NCBI RefSeq assembly: GCF_000718985.1
Contig: NZ_JODL01000004.1
Location: forward strand, 62,001 to 126,000
Source: Streptomyces megasporus
GTDB lineage: Bacteria > Actinomycetota > Actinomycetes > Streptomycetales > Streptomycetaceae
Reading direction: 5' to 3'
Length of the DNA stretch: 64,000 nucleotides
Shown here: positions 43,767-52,226 of the stretch, piece by piece
Numbering within the stretch: the first letter of the stretch is position 1
Layout of the letters: every line of letters starts with the position of its first letter
Position numbers and translations under genes: made by a program
The notes under the pieces: model-generated
Told to the model about the DNA's origin: nothing
Databases searched by the model: none
Seen by the model: only the letters and a program-made list of their open reading frames with translations

Positions 43767-44618
43767 ATGGACAGCACATCCACCTCTCCCGCCCCACCGG
43801 TCATCACCAGTTTCGTCGCCCTGGGGGACTCCTTCACCGAGGGCATGTCCGACCTGCTGCCGGACGGCGGTTACCGGGGCTGGGCCGACCTGCTCGCCGG
43901 CCGTCTCGCCGAGCGCGTCGACGGCTTCCGGTACGCCAACCTCGCGGTGCGCGGCAAGCTGATCGGACAGATCGTCGAGGAGCAGGTGGACGTCGCCGCC
44001 TCCATGGGCGCGGATCTGGTGACGCTGGTCGGCGGCCTCAACGACGTCCTGCGCCCGAAGTGCGACATGGACCGGGTGTGCGGGCTGCTGGAACGGTCCG
44101 TCGCCAAGCTCGCCCCGAACTGCGGGCGGCTGGTGCTGATGCGCAGTCCGGGCCGGCGCGGACCGGTCCTGGAGCGCTACCGGTCGCGGATGGAGCACCT
44201 GTTCTCCTTCATCGACGCCCTGGCCGAGGAGCACGGGGCCCTGGTGGTGGACCTGTACGGCTGTGCGGCGCTGAGCGATCCGCGGCTGTGGGCGGACGAC
44301 CGGCTGCACCTCACCACCGAGGGGCACCGGCGGGTGGCCGAGGCCGTCTGGCAGCGGCTCGGGTACCCGGCCGAGTCGGACTGGCGGGCGGACCTGCCGC
44401 CCGCGGTCCTCCCGAAGTGGTACGCGCGGCGCGTCGAGGACCTTCGCTTCACCCACCGACACCTGCTCCCCTGGATCGGGCGGCGCCTGACCGGGCGCTC
44501 CTCCGGCGACGGGCTCCCGCCCAAGCGGCCCGACCTGGCGCCCCTGGTCCCGGCCGTGGACCGGGAGCGGTACCCGGCGCCGGACCTGACGCCTCCGGCC
44601 CCCGATCACACCCCGTAG
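43767..44618 (+). CDS. SGNH/GDSL-family hydrolase
   Basis: A 283-aa esterase-type hydrolase without signal peptide. Block I is VALGDSFTEGMSD (Ser nucleophile), then YANLAVRGKLIGQIVEEQ, block III GGLNDVLRPKCD and block V DDRLHLTTEGHRRVAEAV (Asp-His). A -10 box TACGAT (43751-43756) ends 10 bp before the ATG at 43767, so the mRNA would have almost no leader; an ATG at 43755 would overlap that box. The natural substrate is unknown. Confidence 0.85.
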   Translation: MDSTSTSPAPPVITSFVALGDSFTEGMSDLLPDGGYRGWADLLAGRLAERVDGFRYANLAVRGKLIGQIVEEQVDVAASMGADLVTLVGGLNDVLRPKCDMDRVCGLLERSVAKLAPNCGRLVLMRSPGRRGPVLERYRSRMEHLFSFIDALAEEHGALVVDLYGCAALSDPRLWADDRLHLTTEGHRRVAEAVWQRLGYPAESDWRADLPPAVLPKWYARRVEDLRFTHRHLLPWIGRRLTGRSSGDGLPPKRPDLAPLVPAVDRERYPAPDLTPPAPDHTP

Positions 44619-44621
44619 AAT
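44616..44621 (+). promoter_or_regulatory. -10 box of a leaderless purB transcript
   Basis: TAGAAT is formed by the TAG stop of the GDSL hydrolase gene plus AAT. Its end is 8 bp before the purB GTG at 44630 (a second GTG stands at 44628), giving a start of transcription at the start codon. No ribosome binding site is present. Confidence 0.5.
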
Positions 44622-44629
44622 CCCCGGGT

Positions 44630-46060
44630 GTGACCGACAAGCCGCGCATCCCGAACGTCCTGGCCCACCGTTACGCCTCGGCGGAACTGGCCCGCCTGTG
44701 GTCCCCCGAGCACAAGGTGGTGCTGGAGAGGCGACTGTGGCTGGCCGTGCTGCGGGCCCAGAAGGATCTGGGCGTGGAGGTGCCGGACGGGGCCCTGGCC
44801 GACTACGGGCGGGTGCTGGAGGACGTCGACCTCGCCTCGATCGCCGAGCGCGAGAAGGTCACCCGCCACGACGTGAAGGCGCGGATCGAGGAGTTCAACG
44901 CGCTGGCCGGGCACGAGCACGTGCACAAGGGCATGACCTCCCGGGACCTGACCGAGAACGTCGAGCAGCTCCAGATCCGGCTCTCGCTGGAGCTGGTGCG
45001 CGACCGCGCCGTCGCCACCCTGGCCCGGCTGGGCCGGCTGGCCGCCGAGCACTCCGAGCTGGTGATGGCCGGGCGTTCCCACAACGTCGCCGCGCAGGCC
45101 ACGACGTTGGGCAAGCGCTTCGCGACCGCCGCCGACGAACTGCTGGTGGCGTACGCCCGGCTGGAGGAGCTGCTGACGCGCTACCCGCTGCGCGGCGTCA
45201 AGGGACCGGTGGGCACCTCCCAGGACATGCTGGACCTGCTGGGCGGGGACACGGGGAAGCTGGCCGAGCTGGAACGGCGGATCGCCTCGCACCTCGGCTT
45301 CGGGCACGCCCTCACCTCCGTCGGCCAGGTCTACCCGCGCTCGCTGGACTACGAGGTGGTGACCACGCTGGTGCAGCTGGCCGCGGCGCCCTCCTCCCTG
45401 GCCAAGACGATCCGGCTGATGGCCGGCCACGAGCTGGTGACCGAGGGCTTCAAGCCGGGTCAGGTCGGCTCCTCGGCGATGCCGCACAAGATGAACACCC
45501 GCTCCTGCGAGCGCGTCAACGGCTTCGCCGTCATCCTGCGCGGCCACGCCTCGATGGTCGGCGAGCTGGCGGGCGACCAGTGGAACGAGGGCGACGTCTC
45601 CTGCTCGGTGGTGCGCCGCGTCGCCCTGCCGGACGCCTTCTTCGCCCTCGACGGCCTGCTGGAGACCTTCCTGACGGTGCTGGACGAGTTCGGCGCGTTC
45701 CCGGCGGTCGTGGCCCGCGAGCTGGACCGCTACCTGCCGTTCCTGGCCACCACCAAGGTGCTGATGGGCGCGGTGCGGGCCGGGGTGGGCCGGGAGACGG
45801 CCCACGAGGCCATCAAGGAGCACGCGGTCGCCTCCGCCCTGGCGCTGCGCGAGGGCGCCGAGCGCAACGAACTGCTGGACCGGCTGGCCGCCGACGAGCG
45901 CATCCCGCTGGACCGGGGGAAGTTGGACGGACTGCTGGCCGACCGGCTGTCCTTCACCGGGGCGGCCGGCGACCAGGTCGCCTCGGTGGTGGCCCGGATC
46001 GAGGAGATCGCCAAGCGCCACCCGGAGGCCGCCGCCTACACCCCGGGCGCGATCCTCTGA
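44630..46060 (+). CDS. purB: Adenylosuccinate lyase PurB
   Basis: A 476-aa fumarase/aspartase-superfamily enzyme acting twice in purine synthesis: SAICAR to AICAR and adenylosuccinate to AMP. Signature GSSAMPHKMNTRSCER carries the mobile catalytic loop; other landmarks are HKGMTSRDLTENVEQ and MAGRSHNVAAQATTLGKRFA. The open frame continues far upstream, but the start is the GTG at 44630 (VTDKPRIPNVLAHRYAS), next to the -10 box. Confidence 0.96.
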   Translation: MTDKPRIPNVLAHRYASAELARLWSPEHKVVLERRLWLAVLRAQKDLGVEVPDGALADYGRVLEDVDLASIAEREKVTRHDVKARIEEFNALAGHEHVHKGMTSRDLTENVEQLQIRLSLELVRDRAVATLARLGRLAAEHSELVMAGRSHNVAAQATTLGKRFATAADELLVAYARLEELLTRYPLRGVKGPVGTSQDMLDLLGGDTGKLAELERRIASHLGFGHALTSVGQVYPRSLDYEVVTTLVQLAAAPSSLAKTIRLMAGHELVTEGFKPGQVGSSAMPHKMNTRSCERVNGFAVILRGHASMVGELAGDQWNEGDVSCSVVRRVALPDAFFALDGLLETFLTVLDEFGAFPAVVARELDRYLPFLATTKVLMGAVRAGVGRETAHEAIKEHAVASALALREGAERNELLDRLAADERIPLDRGKLDGLLADRLSFTGAAGDQVASVVARIEEIAKRHPEAAAYTPGAIL

Positions 46061-46127
46061 CCGACCCGTCCGACTGACACGGGCCCTCCCGGGAAGGAGA
46101 AACCCGCGAGCGACAGCCGGGAGGGCC

Positions 46128-46733
46128 ATGACGGAGAACACGGTGTCGGGGACGAACGGGTCCGGGGCGAGCGGCCCCGGAAGGAGCATGTCCGGCGACG
46201 AGATGGAGGAGCTGCGCTCCCGTACCGTCCCGGATGTGGTGGCCGAGGGGCTGCGGGTGCTGTTCTGCGGGATCAACCCCGGTCTGACGACCGCCCGGCT
46301 AGGCCACCACTTCGCCCATCCGGGCAACCGCTTCTGGCCGGTGCTGCACGCCTCCGGGTTCACCCCGCGGCGGCTGAAACCCTCCGAACAGCGCGAACTG
46401 TTGGAGTACGGCCTGGGCATCACCAACATCTCCCCCCGCCCCACCGCCCGCGCCGACGAGCTGACCGCCGAGGAGTTCCGCGAGGGCGGGCGCGTGCTGA
46501 TCGAGAAGGTGGCACGGCTGCGACCGGCCTGGCTGGCGGTGGTCGGGGTGACCGCCTACCGGGCGGCCTTCGGCGACCGGAAGGCACGGATCGGCCCGCA
46601 GGAGGCGGCGATCGGCGACACCCGGGTCTGGGTGCTGCCCAACCCCAGCGGACTCAACGCCCACTGGACGCTGGAGACGATGGCCGACGAGTACGGCCGG
46701 CTGCGGGCCGCCGCGTTCGACCCGCAGCGGTGA
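46128..46733 (+). CDS. mug: G/U mismatch-specific DNA glycosylase Mug
   Basis: A 201-aa uracil-DNA-glycosylase-superfamily repair enzyme removing U or T opposite G. The catalytic motif is LFCGINPGLTTARLGHHFAHPGNRFW (Asn of GINPG) and the second motif is VLPNPSGLNAHW. A 30-residue Ser/Gly-rich N-terminal tail precedes the domain. GGAGGG stands just before the ATG. It follows purB by 67 bp. Confidence 0.93.
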   Translation: MTENTVSGTNGSGASGPGRSMSGDEMEELRSRTVPDVVAEGLRVLFCGINPGLTTARLGHHFAHPGNRFWPVLHASGFTPRRLKPSEQRELLEYGLGITNISPRPTARADELTAEEFREGGRVLIEKVARLRPAWLAVVGVTAYRAAFGDRKARIGPQEAAIGDTRVWVLPNPSGLNAHWTLETMADEYGRLRAAAFDPQR

Positions 46734-47047
46734 GGGACGCCGCGCCGGTCGGCGGAGCACCGCCCGGCGGAGTGCCGTCCGGACGCCGGACGCCGGACGC
46801 GGCCCGGGCCTCGGAGCCCGCATGGCCTCCCGGACCGGCCCGTCCCCGTCGGCGTGAGGGTCCGGCACCCCGGCGGTGACCACCGGCCACGAGCCGGGAC
46901 GCGCCACACCGGGCCCACACCTCGGCCACCCCGGGCACCCGGGCACCCCGGATGACGGCCGCCCCACCGAGCTCCCCCACCGCTCGCCGCGCCGACGCCC
47001 GCCGGATACCATCCGCCCACTGATGTGCACCTACCGGGAGGCGAACG
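46734..47047. other. Intergenic stretch with short GC-rich repeats
   Basis: A 314-bp gap with no gene. It contains three copies of the heptamer GGACGCC or a close variant at 46781-46800 and CACCCGGG-type repeats near 46930-46950. GGATACCATCC near 47007 may include a -10 for the ROK gene. Confidence 0.3.
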
Positions 47048-48202
47048 TTGGGGCGGCTCACCGGCAGGGATCCCTCCCTGCTGCGCAGGATCAACTCCAC
47101 GGTCGTCCTGCGGGCGCTGCGCGCCGCCGACGGCCCACCGACGCTGTCCGACCTGGCCCAGGTCACGGAACTGTCCAGGCCGACGGTCGAGGGCGTGGTG
47201 GAGCAACTGGTCGCGGCCGGGCTGGTGGCCGAGGCGTCCGGCGGCCCCGAGGACGTCCGACGGCAGGGTCGGCCGGCCCGCCGGTTCCGTTTCCGGTCCG
47301 AGGCCGGTCATCTGCTCGGCATCGAGATCGGCCCGCACCGGGTCGCGGCCGTCCTGGCCGACCTGTCCGGCCGCCGACTGGGCGCGGTCGGGCGGGAGGT
47401 GTCCGACCGCGCTCCGGCCGAGGAGCGGCTGGAGCGGGTGCGCGGCGCGGTGGCCGACCTGCTGCGCACCTGCGGGACACCGCGCAGCACCCTGCGGGCG
47501 GTGGGCGTGGGGACCCCCGGCATCGTGGAGGCCGGCGGCACGGTACGGCTGTGCACCGCGCTGCCGGGCTGGACCGGGCTGCCGCTGGGCGAACGACTGC
47601 GGCGTTCCTTCCGGTGCCCGGTGCTGGTGGAGAACGACGCGAACGCCGCCGCGCTGGCCGAGCACTGGAAGGGCGCGGCCGTCGGCGCCGAGGACGTGGT
47701 GTTCGTCCTGGCGGGGCTGAGTCCGGGCGCCGGCTCGCTGATCGGCGGACGGCTGCACCGAGGGTTCGGCGGCGCGGCCGGGGAGATCGGCGCGCTGCAC
47801 CTGTTGGGGCGCGAGGCCACCCCGGAGCACCTGCTGTCGACGACCGGCGAACCGCTCCACCCGCTGGACGAGGCGGCGGTGGCCGAGGTCTTCGCCCTCG
47901 CCCGTGAGGGGGACGAGCGGGCTCGGCGGGCCATGGACCGGTTCATCCGCCGGTTGGTGCACGACGTGGCGGCGCTGGTGCTGGCCCTCGACCCCGAGCT
48001 GGTGGTCGTCGGCGGCTGGGCCACCGGGCTGGACGGCGTACTGGAGCCGCTCCGCCGGGAGTTGGAGCGTTACTGCCTGCGGCCGCCGCGGGTCGAGCTC
48101 TCCCGGCTCGGCGGGGACGCCATCGCGACCGGTGCGCTGCGGCTGGCGCTCGACCACGTCGAGGAGGAGCTGTTCACCGTGGAGGGCGCCGAAGCCCTCT
48201 GA
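47048..48202 (+). CDS. ROK-family transcriptional regulator lacking zinc and kinase motifs
   Basis: A 384-aa protein: N-terminal winged helix (LLRRINSTVVLRALRAADGPPTLSDLAQVTELSRPTVEGVVEQLVAAGLV) and a C-terminal ROK domain. The ROK zinc motif CXCGXXGCXE is absent (GEIGALHLLGREATPEHLLS), and the phosphate motif DxGxT is replaced (GIEIGPHRVAAVLADLSG). The ENDANAAALAEH motif remains. It is therefore a regulator, not a sugar kinase. The start is TTG at 47048, set by GGGAGG six bases upstream. It is convergent with a GntR gene. Confidence 0.88.
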   Translation: MGRLTGRDPSLLRRINSTVVLRALRAADGPPTLSDLAQVTELSRPTVEGVVEQLVAAGLVAEASGGPEDVRRQGRPARRFRFRSEAGHLLGIEIGPHRVAAVLADLSGRRLGAVGREVSDRAPAEERLERVRGAVADLLRTCGTPRSTLRAVGVGTPGIVEAGGTVRLCTALPGWTGLPLGERLRRSFRCPVLVENDANAAALAEHWKGAAVGAEDVVFVLAGLSPGAGSLIGGRLHRGFGGAAGEIGALHLLGREATPEHLLSTTGEPLHPLDEAAVAEVFALAREGDERARRAMDRFIRRLVHDVAALVLALDPELVVVGGWATGLDGVLEPLRRELERYCLRPPRVELSRLGGDAIATGALRLALDHVEEELFTVEGAEAL

Positions 48203-48250
48203 CGCGAGCTCCGCCACCGGCTCTCCGCCACGAGCCCTCCGACGCGCGGA

Positions 48251-48293
48251 ACGGGTGGGGGCGCCCCGGATTTTCCGGGGCGCCCCCACCCGT
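48251..48293. terminator. Bidirectional hairpin terminator between ROK and GntR genes
   Basis: Perfect 20-bp arms (48251-48270, 48274-48293) around a TTT loop; the longest perfect stem I found in the window. Confidence 0.85.
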
Positions 48294-48307
48294 CGACCGT
48301 CGGGCCG

Positions 48308-49051
48308 TCAGCTCGCCATCAGGGAGAGCCCGCCGGTGTCCCCGAAGGTCAGCCGGCAGGTGTCGGCGCGGTAGGTGGAGATCGCGACCGCCGCGGTGCC
48401 GCCCGCGGCGAGGTAGCGGGTGGTGACGACGAGGACGGGCGCGCCGGGCAGGCGGTCGAGCCGCTTGGCGTCCTCGGCACGGGCGGAGCCCAGCTCCACG
48501 GCCCGCTCCTGGCCGCCCAGTTCGAGGCGGTTCAGCTCACGGAGGACGGCTCGGCCGCGGGCGGCGCCCGCGTCGGTCTCGATGCCCGACATCCCCGGCA
48601 CGGAGGCGGCCGGGACGTACAGCAGCTCGGTGGCGACCGGCTGGCCGTGGACCGTCCGGACGCGGTGGACGGTGTACACCTTCCCGTCGGCGTCCGTGCC
48701 GAGCGCCCTGGCCACCGCGGCGGGGGGCACGCTCTCCTCGCACCCCTCGGTCTGCCAGGCGTCTCCCGAGGCTCCGGGCCAGGCGTGCTGGGCGGGGTTC
48801 ACCTCGACACCGACGCGCGGCGGGGCGACGGTGGTGCCGACCCCGCGGCGGCGCTGGAGGCGACCTTCCAACTCCAGTTGCTCCAGGGCCTGGCGGAGCG
48901 TGGCCCTGGCGACACCGAAGCGCGCGGCCAGCTCCCGCTCGTTCGGCAGGATCTCCCCGACTTCGAACTCCGAGTCAAGAGCGTTCGACAGCACGGTCTT
49001 GAGGTGCCAGTACTTCGGCTCCGGCACCGTCTCCAGTCGCGTGGTCCCCAC
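48308..49051 (-). CDS. GntR/HutC-family regulator (UTRA domain)
   Basis: A 247-aa regulator of the DasR/HutC type. The winged helix is EVGEILPNERELAARFGVARATLRQALEQLELEGRLQRRRGVGTTV (about 31-76). The UTRA effector domain contains GKVYTVHRVRTVHGQPVATELLYVPAASVPG and PVLVVTTRYLAAGGTAAVAISTYRADTCRLTF. These proteins usually sense phosphorylated sugars. It is divergent from an SDR gene, and a DasR-like operator lies upstream of the SDR. Confidence 0.88.
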   Translation of the reverse strand: MGTTRLETVPEPKYWHLKTVLSNALDSEFEVGEILPNERELAARFGVARATLRQALEQLELEGRLQRRRGVGTTVAPPRVGVEVNPAQHAWPGASGDAWQTEGCEESVPPAAVARALGTDADGKVYTVHRVRTVHGQPVATELLYVPAASVPGMSGIETDAGAARGRAVLRELNRLELGGQERAVELGSARAEDAKRLDRLPGAPVLVVTTRYLAAGGTAAVAISTYRADTCRLTFGDTGGLSLMAS

Positions 49052-49125
49052 CCTTGCCTCCGCAGTCGCCGTGTTCCGTCGATTTACGCGCGCTTGTTTT
49101 TTAAAGGTTGTTTCGTATGCCGACC

Positions 49126-49157
49126 TTAAGGATCCTTAACCACTTGGTCAAGACCAA
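49126..49157. promoter_or_regulatory. Two adjacent palindromes, one of DasR/HutC type
   Basis: TTAAGGATCCTTAA (49126-49139) is a perfect 14-bp palindrome. TTGGTC-AA-GACCAA (49144-49157) differs by one core base from the known DasR element TGGTCTAGACCA. Both lie between the divergent GntR and SDR genes, in a stretch unusually AT-rich for this DNA. Confidence 0.65.
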
Positions 49158-49225
49158 TAGGATCGCCCGCGTGCCGTCCCGGACCGACCGGGTCGGGCCC
49201 GGTCGACAAGCGGAGGAGAGCGCAC

Positions 49226-49990
49226 ATGGCCCAGCGGGACACGGAACGGCAGGTCACGATCGTCACCGGCGGCAGCCGGGGCATCGGGGCGGCGATCGCC
49301 CGACGCCTGGCGCGGGCCGGGCACGATGTCGCCATCGGCTACGAGCGGTCGAGGGACGCCGCCGACGCCACGGTGGAGGCGGTGCGGGCCGAGGGCCGGG
49401 AGGCGATCGCCGTCCGGCTGGACACCAGCGTGGAGAGCGAGGTCGACGCGCTCTTCGAGGAGACGACGCGGCGGTTGGGACCGCTCACGGGCGCGGTCCT
49501 CAACGCCGGGATCACCGGGCCGCTGGGCCGCTTCACCGAGACCTCCACCGAGGTGATGCGCCGGGTGGTGGACGTCAACGTCATGGGGACGCTGCTGTGC
49601 GCGCGGCGTGCGGCGCTGGAGATGTCCGCACGGCACGGCGGGAGCGGCGGCGCCATCGTCACGATCTCCTCGTGCGCGGCCACGCTCGGCAGTCCGGGCG
49701 AGTACGTCCACTACGCGGCGACCAAGGCGGCACTGGACGCCATGACGGTCGGCCTGGCCAAGGAGTTGGGGCCGGAGGGGGTGCGGGTGAACTCCGTGCA
49801 ACCCGGCACGGTCCTCACCGACATGCACGCCACGATGGGTGACCCGCGGCGACCGTGGCGCAAGGCCGAGATCACCCCCCTGGGCCGTCCCGGGGAGCCG
49901 GAGGAGGTGGCCGGCGCGGTCGCCTGGCTGCTGTCGCCGGAGGCGTCGTACACCACGGGCGCGGTGCTGCGGGTCAGCGGCGGGCTCTGA
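49226..49990 (+). CDS. Short-chain dehydrogenase/reductase (SDR)
   Basis: A 254-aa classical SDR. The cofactor motif is VTGGSRGIGAAIARRLA, NAG is in VLNAGITGP, and the catalytic Tyr-Lys pair is in VHYAATKAALDAM, with Ser in TISSCAATLG. It looks like a FabG or sugar/alcohol dehydrogenase relative. The DasR/HutC-type operator upstream suggests repression by the divergent GntR protein and hence a sugar-linked role. The ATG at 49226 follows GGAGGAGAG. Confidence 0.87.
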   Translation: MAQRDTERQVTIVTGGSRGIGAAIARRLARAGHDVAIGYERSRDAADATVEAVRAEGREAIAVRLDTSVESEVDALFEETTRRLGPLTGAVLNAGITGPLGRFTETSTEVMRRVVDVNVMGTLLCARRAALEMSARHGGSGGAIVTISSCAATLGSPGEYVHYAATKAALDAMTVGLAKELGPEGVRVNSVQPGTVLTDMHATMGDPRRPWRKAEITPLGRPGEPEEVAGAVAWLLSPEASYTTGAVLRVSGGL

Positions 49991-50095
49991 CCTCGCCTCG
50001 CCCGCCCCCCTCCCGCCCGTCCGCTCGACCACGGCCCGACGGGCGGGGACACGACGACCGAGAGTGAGCGAAGGTTGCCCGGAACACCTCCCTTG

Positions 50096-50110
50096 ACTAC
50101 TCTGAGTAGT
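50096..50110. promoter_or_regulatory. Palindromic operator of the 50140-53431 operon
   Basis: ACTACTC-T-GAGTAGT, perfect 7-bp arms, overlaps TTGACT (50093) and a possible -10 TAGTAT (50107-50112), 30 bp before the first gene. No regulator gene for it is obvious nearby. Confidence 0.55.
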
Positions 50111-50139
50111 ATTGTGATGACCGTGTGAGGTGAACAGGT

Positions 50140-51378
50140 GTGAACTCCCCGACTCTCGACGACACCGCGGCCCCGCCGGCCGACCACAGACTCCCCGAGC
50201 CCACGCCGGAGAGGCGGATCGACCACGCCGAGGCGGTGCGCTCGGTCGTCGACGGCACCGTCTCCCCCCTGGCGGCCGACATCGACCGGCTGGGGCGCTT
50301 CCCCCGCGCGGGCGTCGACGCGCTCGCCGCGTCGGGCCTGCTGGGGCTGGTCAGCGCCCCGGAGGTCGGCGGGCTCGGTCGGGGCCTGTCCGCGGCGGCG
50401 CACGTGGTGGAGCGGCTGGCCGCGAGCTGCGGATCGACCGCCATGGTCGTGATGATGCACTACGCGGCCACCACCCTGATCGAGGCCCACGGCCCCGAGG
50501 AGGTGCGCCGGGCGATCGCGCAGGGCGAGCACCTGACCACCCTGGCCTTCTCCGAGAAGGGCTCCCGCAGCCACTTCTGGGCCCCGGTCGGCACCGCGCG
50601 GCACGACGGTCGAGACGGCGGGACGGTCGCCCTGAACGCCGACAAGAGTTGGGTCACCTCCGCCGGCGAGGCCGACAGCTACGTGTGGTCCAGCCTCCCC
50701 CTGGAGGGCGAGGGGGCCATGACGCTGTGGCTGGTGCCGAGCACGGCCGAGGGCCTGCGGGTGGCCGGGGGGTTCGACGGTCTGGGGCTGCGGGGCAACG
50801 CCTCCAGCCCCGTCTCCGCCCGGAACGTCCGCATTCCCCGCGACGCGATGCTGGGCGCCGACGGCGCCGGCCTGGACCTCGCCCTGGCGACGGCGCTGCC
50901 GGCTTTCCTGGTGCTCAACGCGGCGGTCTCCCTGGGGTTGATGGACTCCGCCCTGGAGCAGGCCGGGACTCATCTGGTCACCACCAGACTGGAGCACCTG
51001 GGGCGCTCGTTGGCGCAGCAGCCCGTTCCCCGGGCGCGGTACGCCGAGTTGCGCACCCGGGTGGACGGGGTGCGCGCCTTCCTGACGGACACCCTCCGGG
51101 CACTGGAGACGGGCCGCGCGGACGCCACGTTGCGGGTCCTGCAGGTGAAGGCGGTGGCCGCCGAGGCGGCCTGCGAGGTGACCGACGGCGCGATGCGGCT
51201 GTGCGGAGGGGCCGCCTTCCGACGGGAGACGGGGGTGGAGCGCCGTTTCAGGGACGCGATGGCGGCACGGGTGATGGCCCCGACCTCCGAGGCGCTCCAC
51301 GACTTCGTCGGCCGTGCGGGGCTCGGTCTCCCCCTGTTCGACGCCCCGTCCCGTCCCGCCGAGGAGGTCCGCGCATGA
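50140..51378 (+). CDS. Acyl-CoA-dehydrogenase-fold flavoprotein, first gene of unusual operon
   Basis: A 412-aa protein with the full acyl-CoA dehydrogenase fold. However, the usual TEPGSGSD flavin loop reads AFSEKGSRSHFWAPV, and the C-terminal catalytic segment is VMAPTSEALHDFVGRAGLGLPLF instead of an EGTSEI motif, so the normal catalytic Glu is not evident. Such altered members include flavin monooxygenases of the DszC/SfnC kind as well as dehydrogenases. The GTG at 50140 has GAGGTG upstream. Its stop overlaps the ATG of the next gene (ATGA). The reaction is unknown. Confidence 0.8.
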   Translation: MNSPTLDDTAAPPADHRLPEPTPERRIDHAEAVRSVVDGTVSPLAADIDRLGRFPRAGVDALAASGLLGLVSAPEVGGLGRGLSAAAHVVERLAASCGSTAMVVMMHYAATTLIEAHGPEEVRRAIAQGEHLTTLAFSEKGSRSHFWAPVGTARHDGRDGGTVALNADKSWVTSAGEADSYVWSSLPLEGEGAMTLWLVPSTAEGLRVAGGFDGLGLRGNASSPVSARNVRIPRDAMLGADGAGLDLALATALPAFLVLNAAVSLGLMDSALEQAGTHLVTTRLEHLGRSLAQQPVPRARYAELRTRVDGVRAFLTDTLRALETGRADATLRVLQVKAVAAEAACEVTDGAMRLCGGAAFRRETGVERRFRDAMAARVMAPTSEALHDFVGRAGLGLPLFDAPSRPAEEVRA

Positions 51379-52226
51379 CGCTGCTGATGGGCGCGGTGGC
51401 CTACGACCCGAAGACCGTCACCATCTGGACGGGTTTCCGCGCGTGGCTGCGCGGTCGTGGGCTTCCCTTCGACTTCGTCCTCCACTCCACCTACGAGCGC
51501 CAGGTGGAGGAGCTGTTGGAGGGCCGGTCGCACGCCGCCTGGAACTCGCCGTTGGCCTGGGTGCGGGCCTCCAGGATGGCGAGGGCACGGGGGCGGCGGG
51601 TCCGTCCGCTGGTGATGAGGGACACCGACCTCGACCTCACCTCCGTCGTCCTCGTCCGGCACGACTCGCCCCACACCACTCCGCTGGATCTGAAGGACGG
51701 CGTGGTGGCCGTCGGCGCGGTCGACTCGCCGCAGGCCACCCTCCTGCCGCTCTCCCTGTTGCGCCGGGCGGGCCTGCGTCCCGGCGAGGACGTCGCGGTG
51801 CGCCGGTTCGACATCGGCACCGGGCTCCACGGCGACCACGTCGGCGGGGAACGGGAGGCGGTGCGCGCCCTGGTGGCGGGCGAGGTGGACGCGGCGTGCG
51901 TCCTGGACGGCAACCACCTGCTGTTCGCCCAGGAGGGGACGCTCCCGCCGGGCGGCACCCGGGTGCTGGCCCAGTCGGCGCCCTACGACCACTGCAACAT
52001 GACGGTGGTCGACACCGCTCCCTCGGAGCTCGTCGAGGAGTTCGCGCGGCTGTTGCTGTCGATGTCCGCCGCCGACCCCGAGGTGCGTCCGCTGCTGGAT
52101 CTCGAAGGGTTGACGGAGTGGCGGCCGGGGCGCACCACCGGTTACGCGCTGCTGGAGGCCGCGGTCGACGAGGCGGGCTTCTACGACTCCGCCGGGAGGA
52201 TCACCGCCCGGGAGTACGAGCCGTGA
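51375..52226 (+). CDS. PhnD/SsuA-like substrate-binding protein without signal peptide
   Basis: A 283-aa periplasmic-binding-like protein. Its features match the phosphonate-binding PhnD type: MGAVAYDPKTVTIWTGFRAWLRGRGLPFDFVLHSTYERQVEELLEGRSHAAWNSPLAWVRA, DLKDGVVAVGAVDSPQATLLPLSLLRRAGL and VRALVAGEVDAACVLDGNHLL. The first residues are the mature fold itself; there is no signal peptide or lipobox, so the protein should be cytoplasmic. No ABC permease or ATPase is nearby. Translationally coupled at both ends (ATGA, GTGA), it probably works with its operon partners as a ligand sensor or catalyst. Confidence 0.82.
   Translation: MTLLMGAVAYDPKTVTIWTGFRAWLRGRGLPFDFVLHSTYERQVEELLEGRSHAAWNSPLAWVRASRMARARGRRVRPLVMRDTDLDLTSVVLVRHDSPHTTPLDLKDGVVAVGAVDSPQATLLPLSLLRRAGLRPGEDVAVRRFDIGTGLHGDHVGGEREAVRALVAGEVDAACVLDGNHLLFAQEGTLPPGGTRVLAQSAPYDHCNMTVVDTAPSELVEEFARLLLSMSAADPEVRPLLDLEGLTEWRPGRTTGYALLEAAVDEAGFYDSAGRITAREYEP

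Noticed and set aside
42641..44629. Extension of the purB reading frame far upstream
   Set aside because: It would overlap the second CNNM/CBS gene and the GDSL hydrolase in another frame; family length and the -10 box fix the start at 44630.
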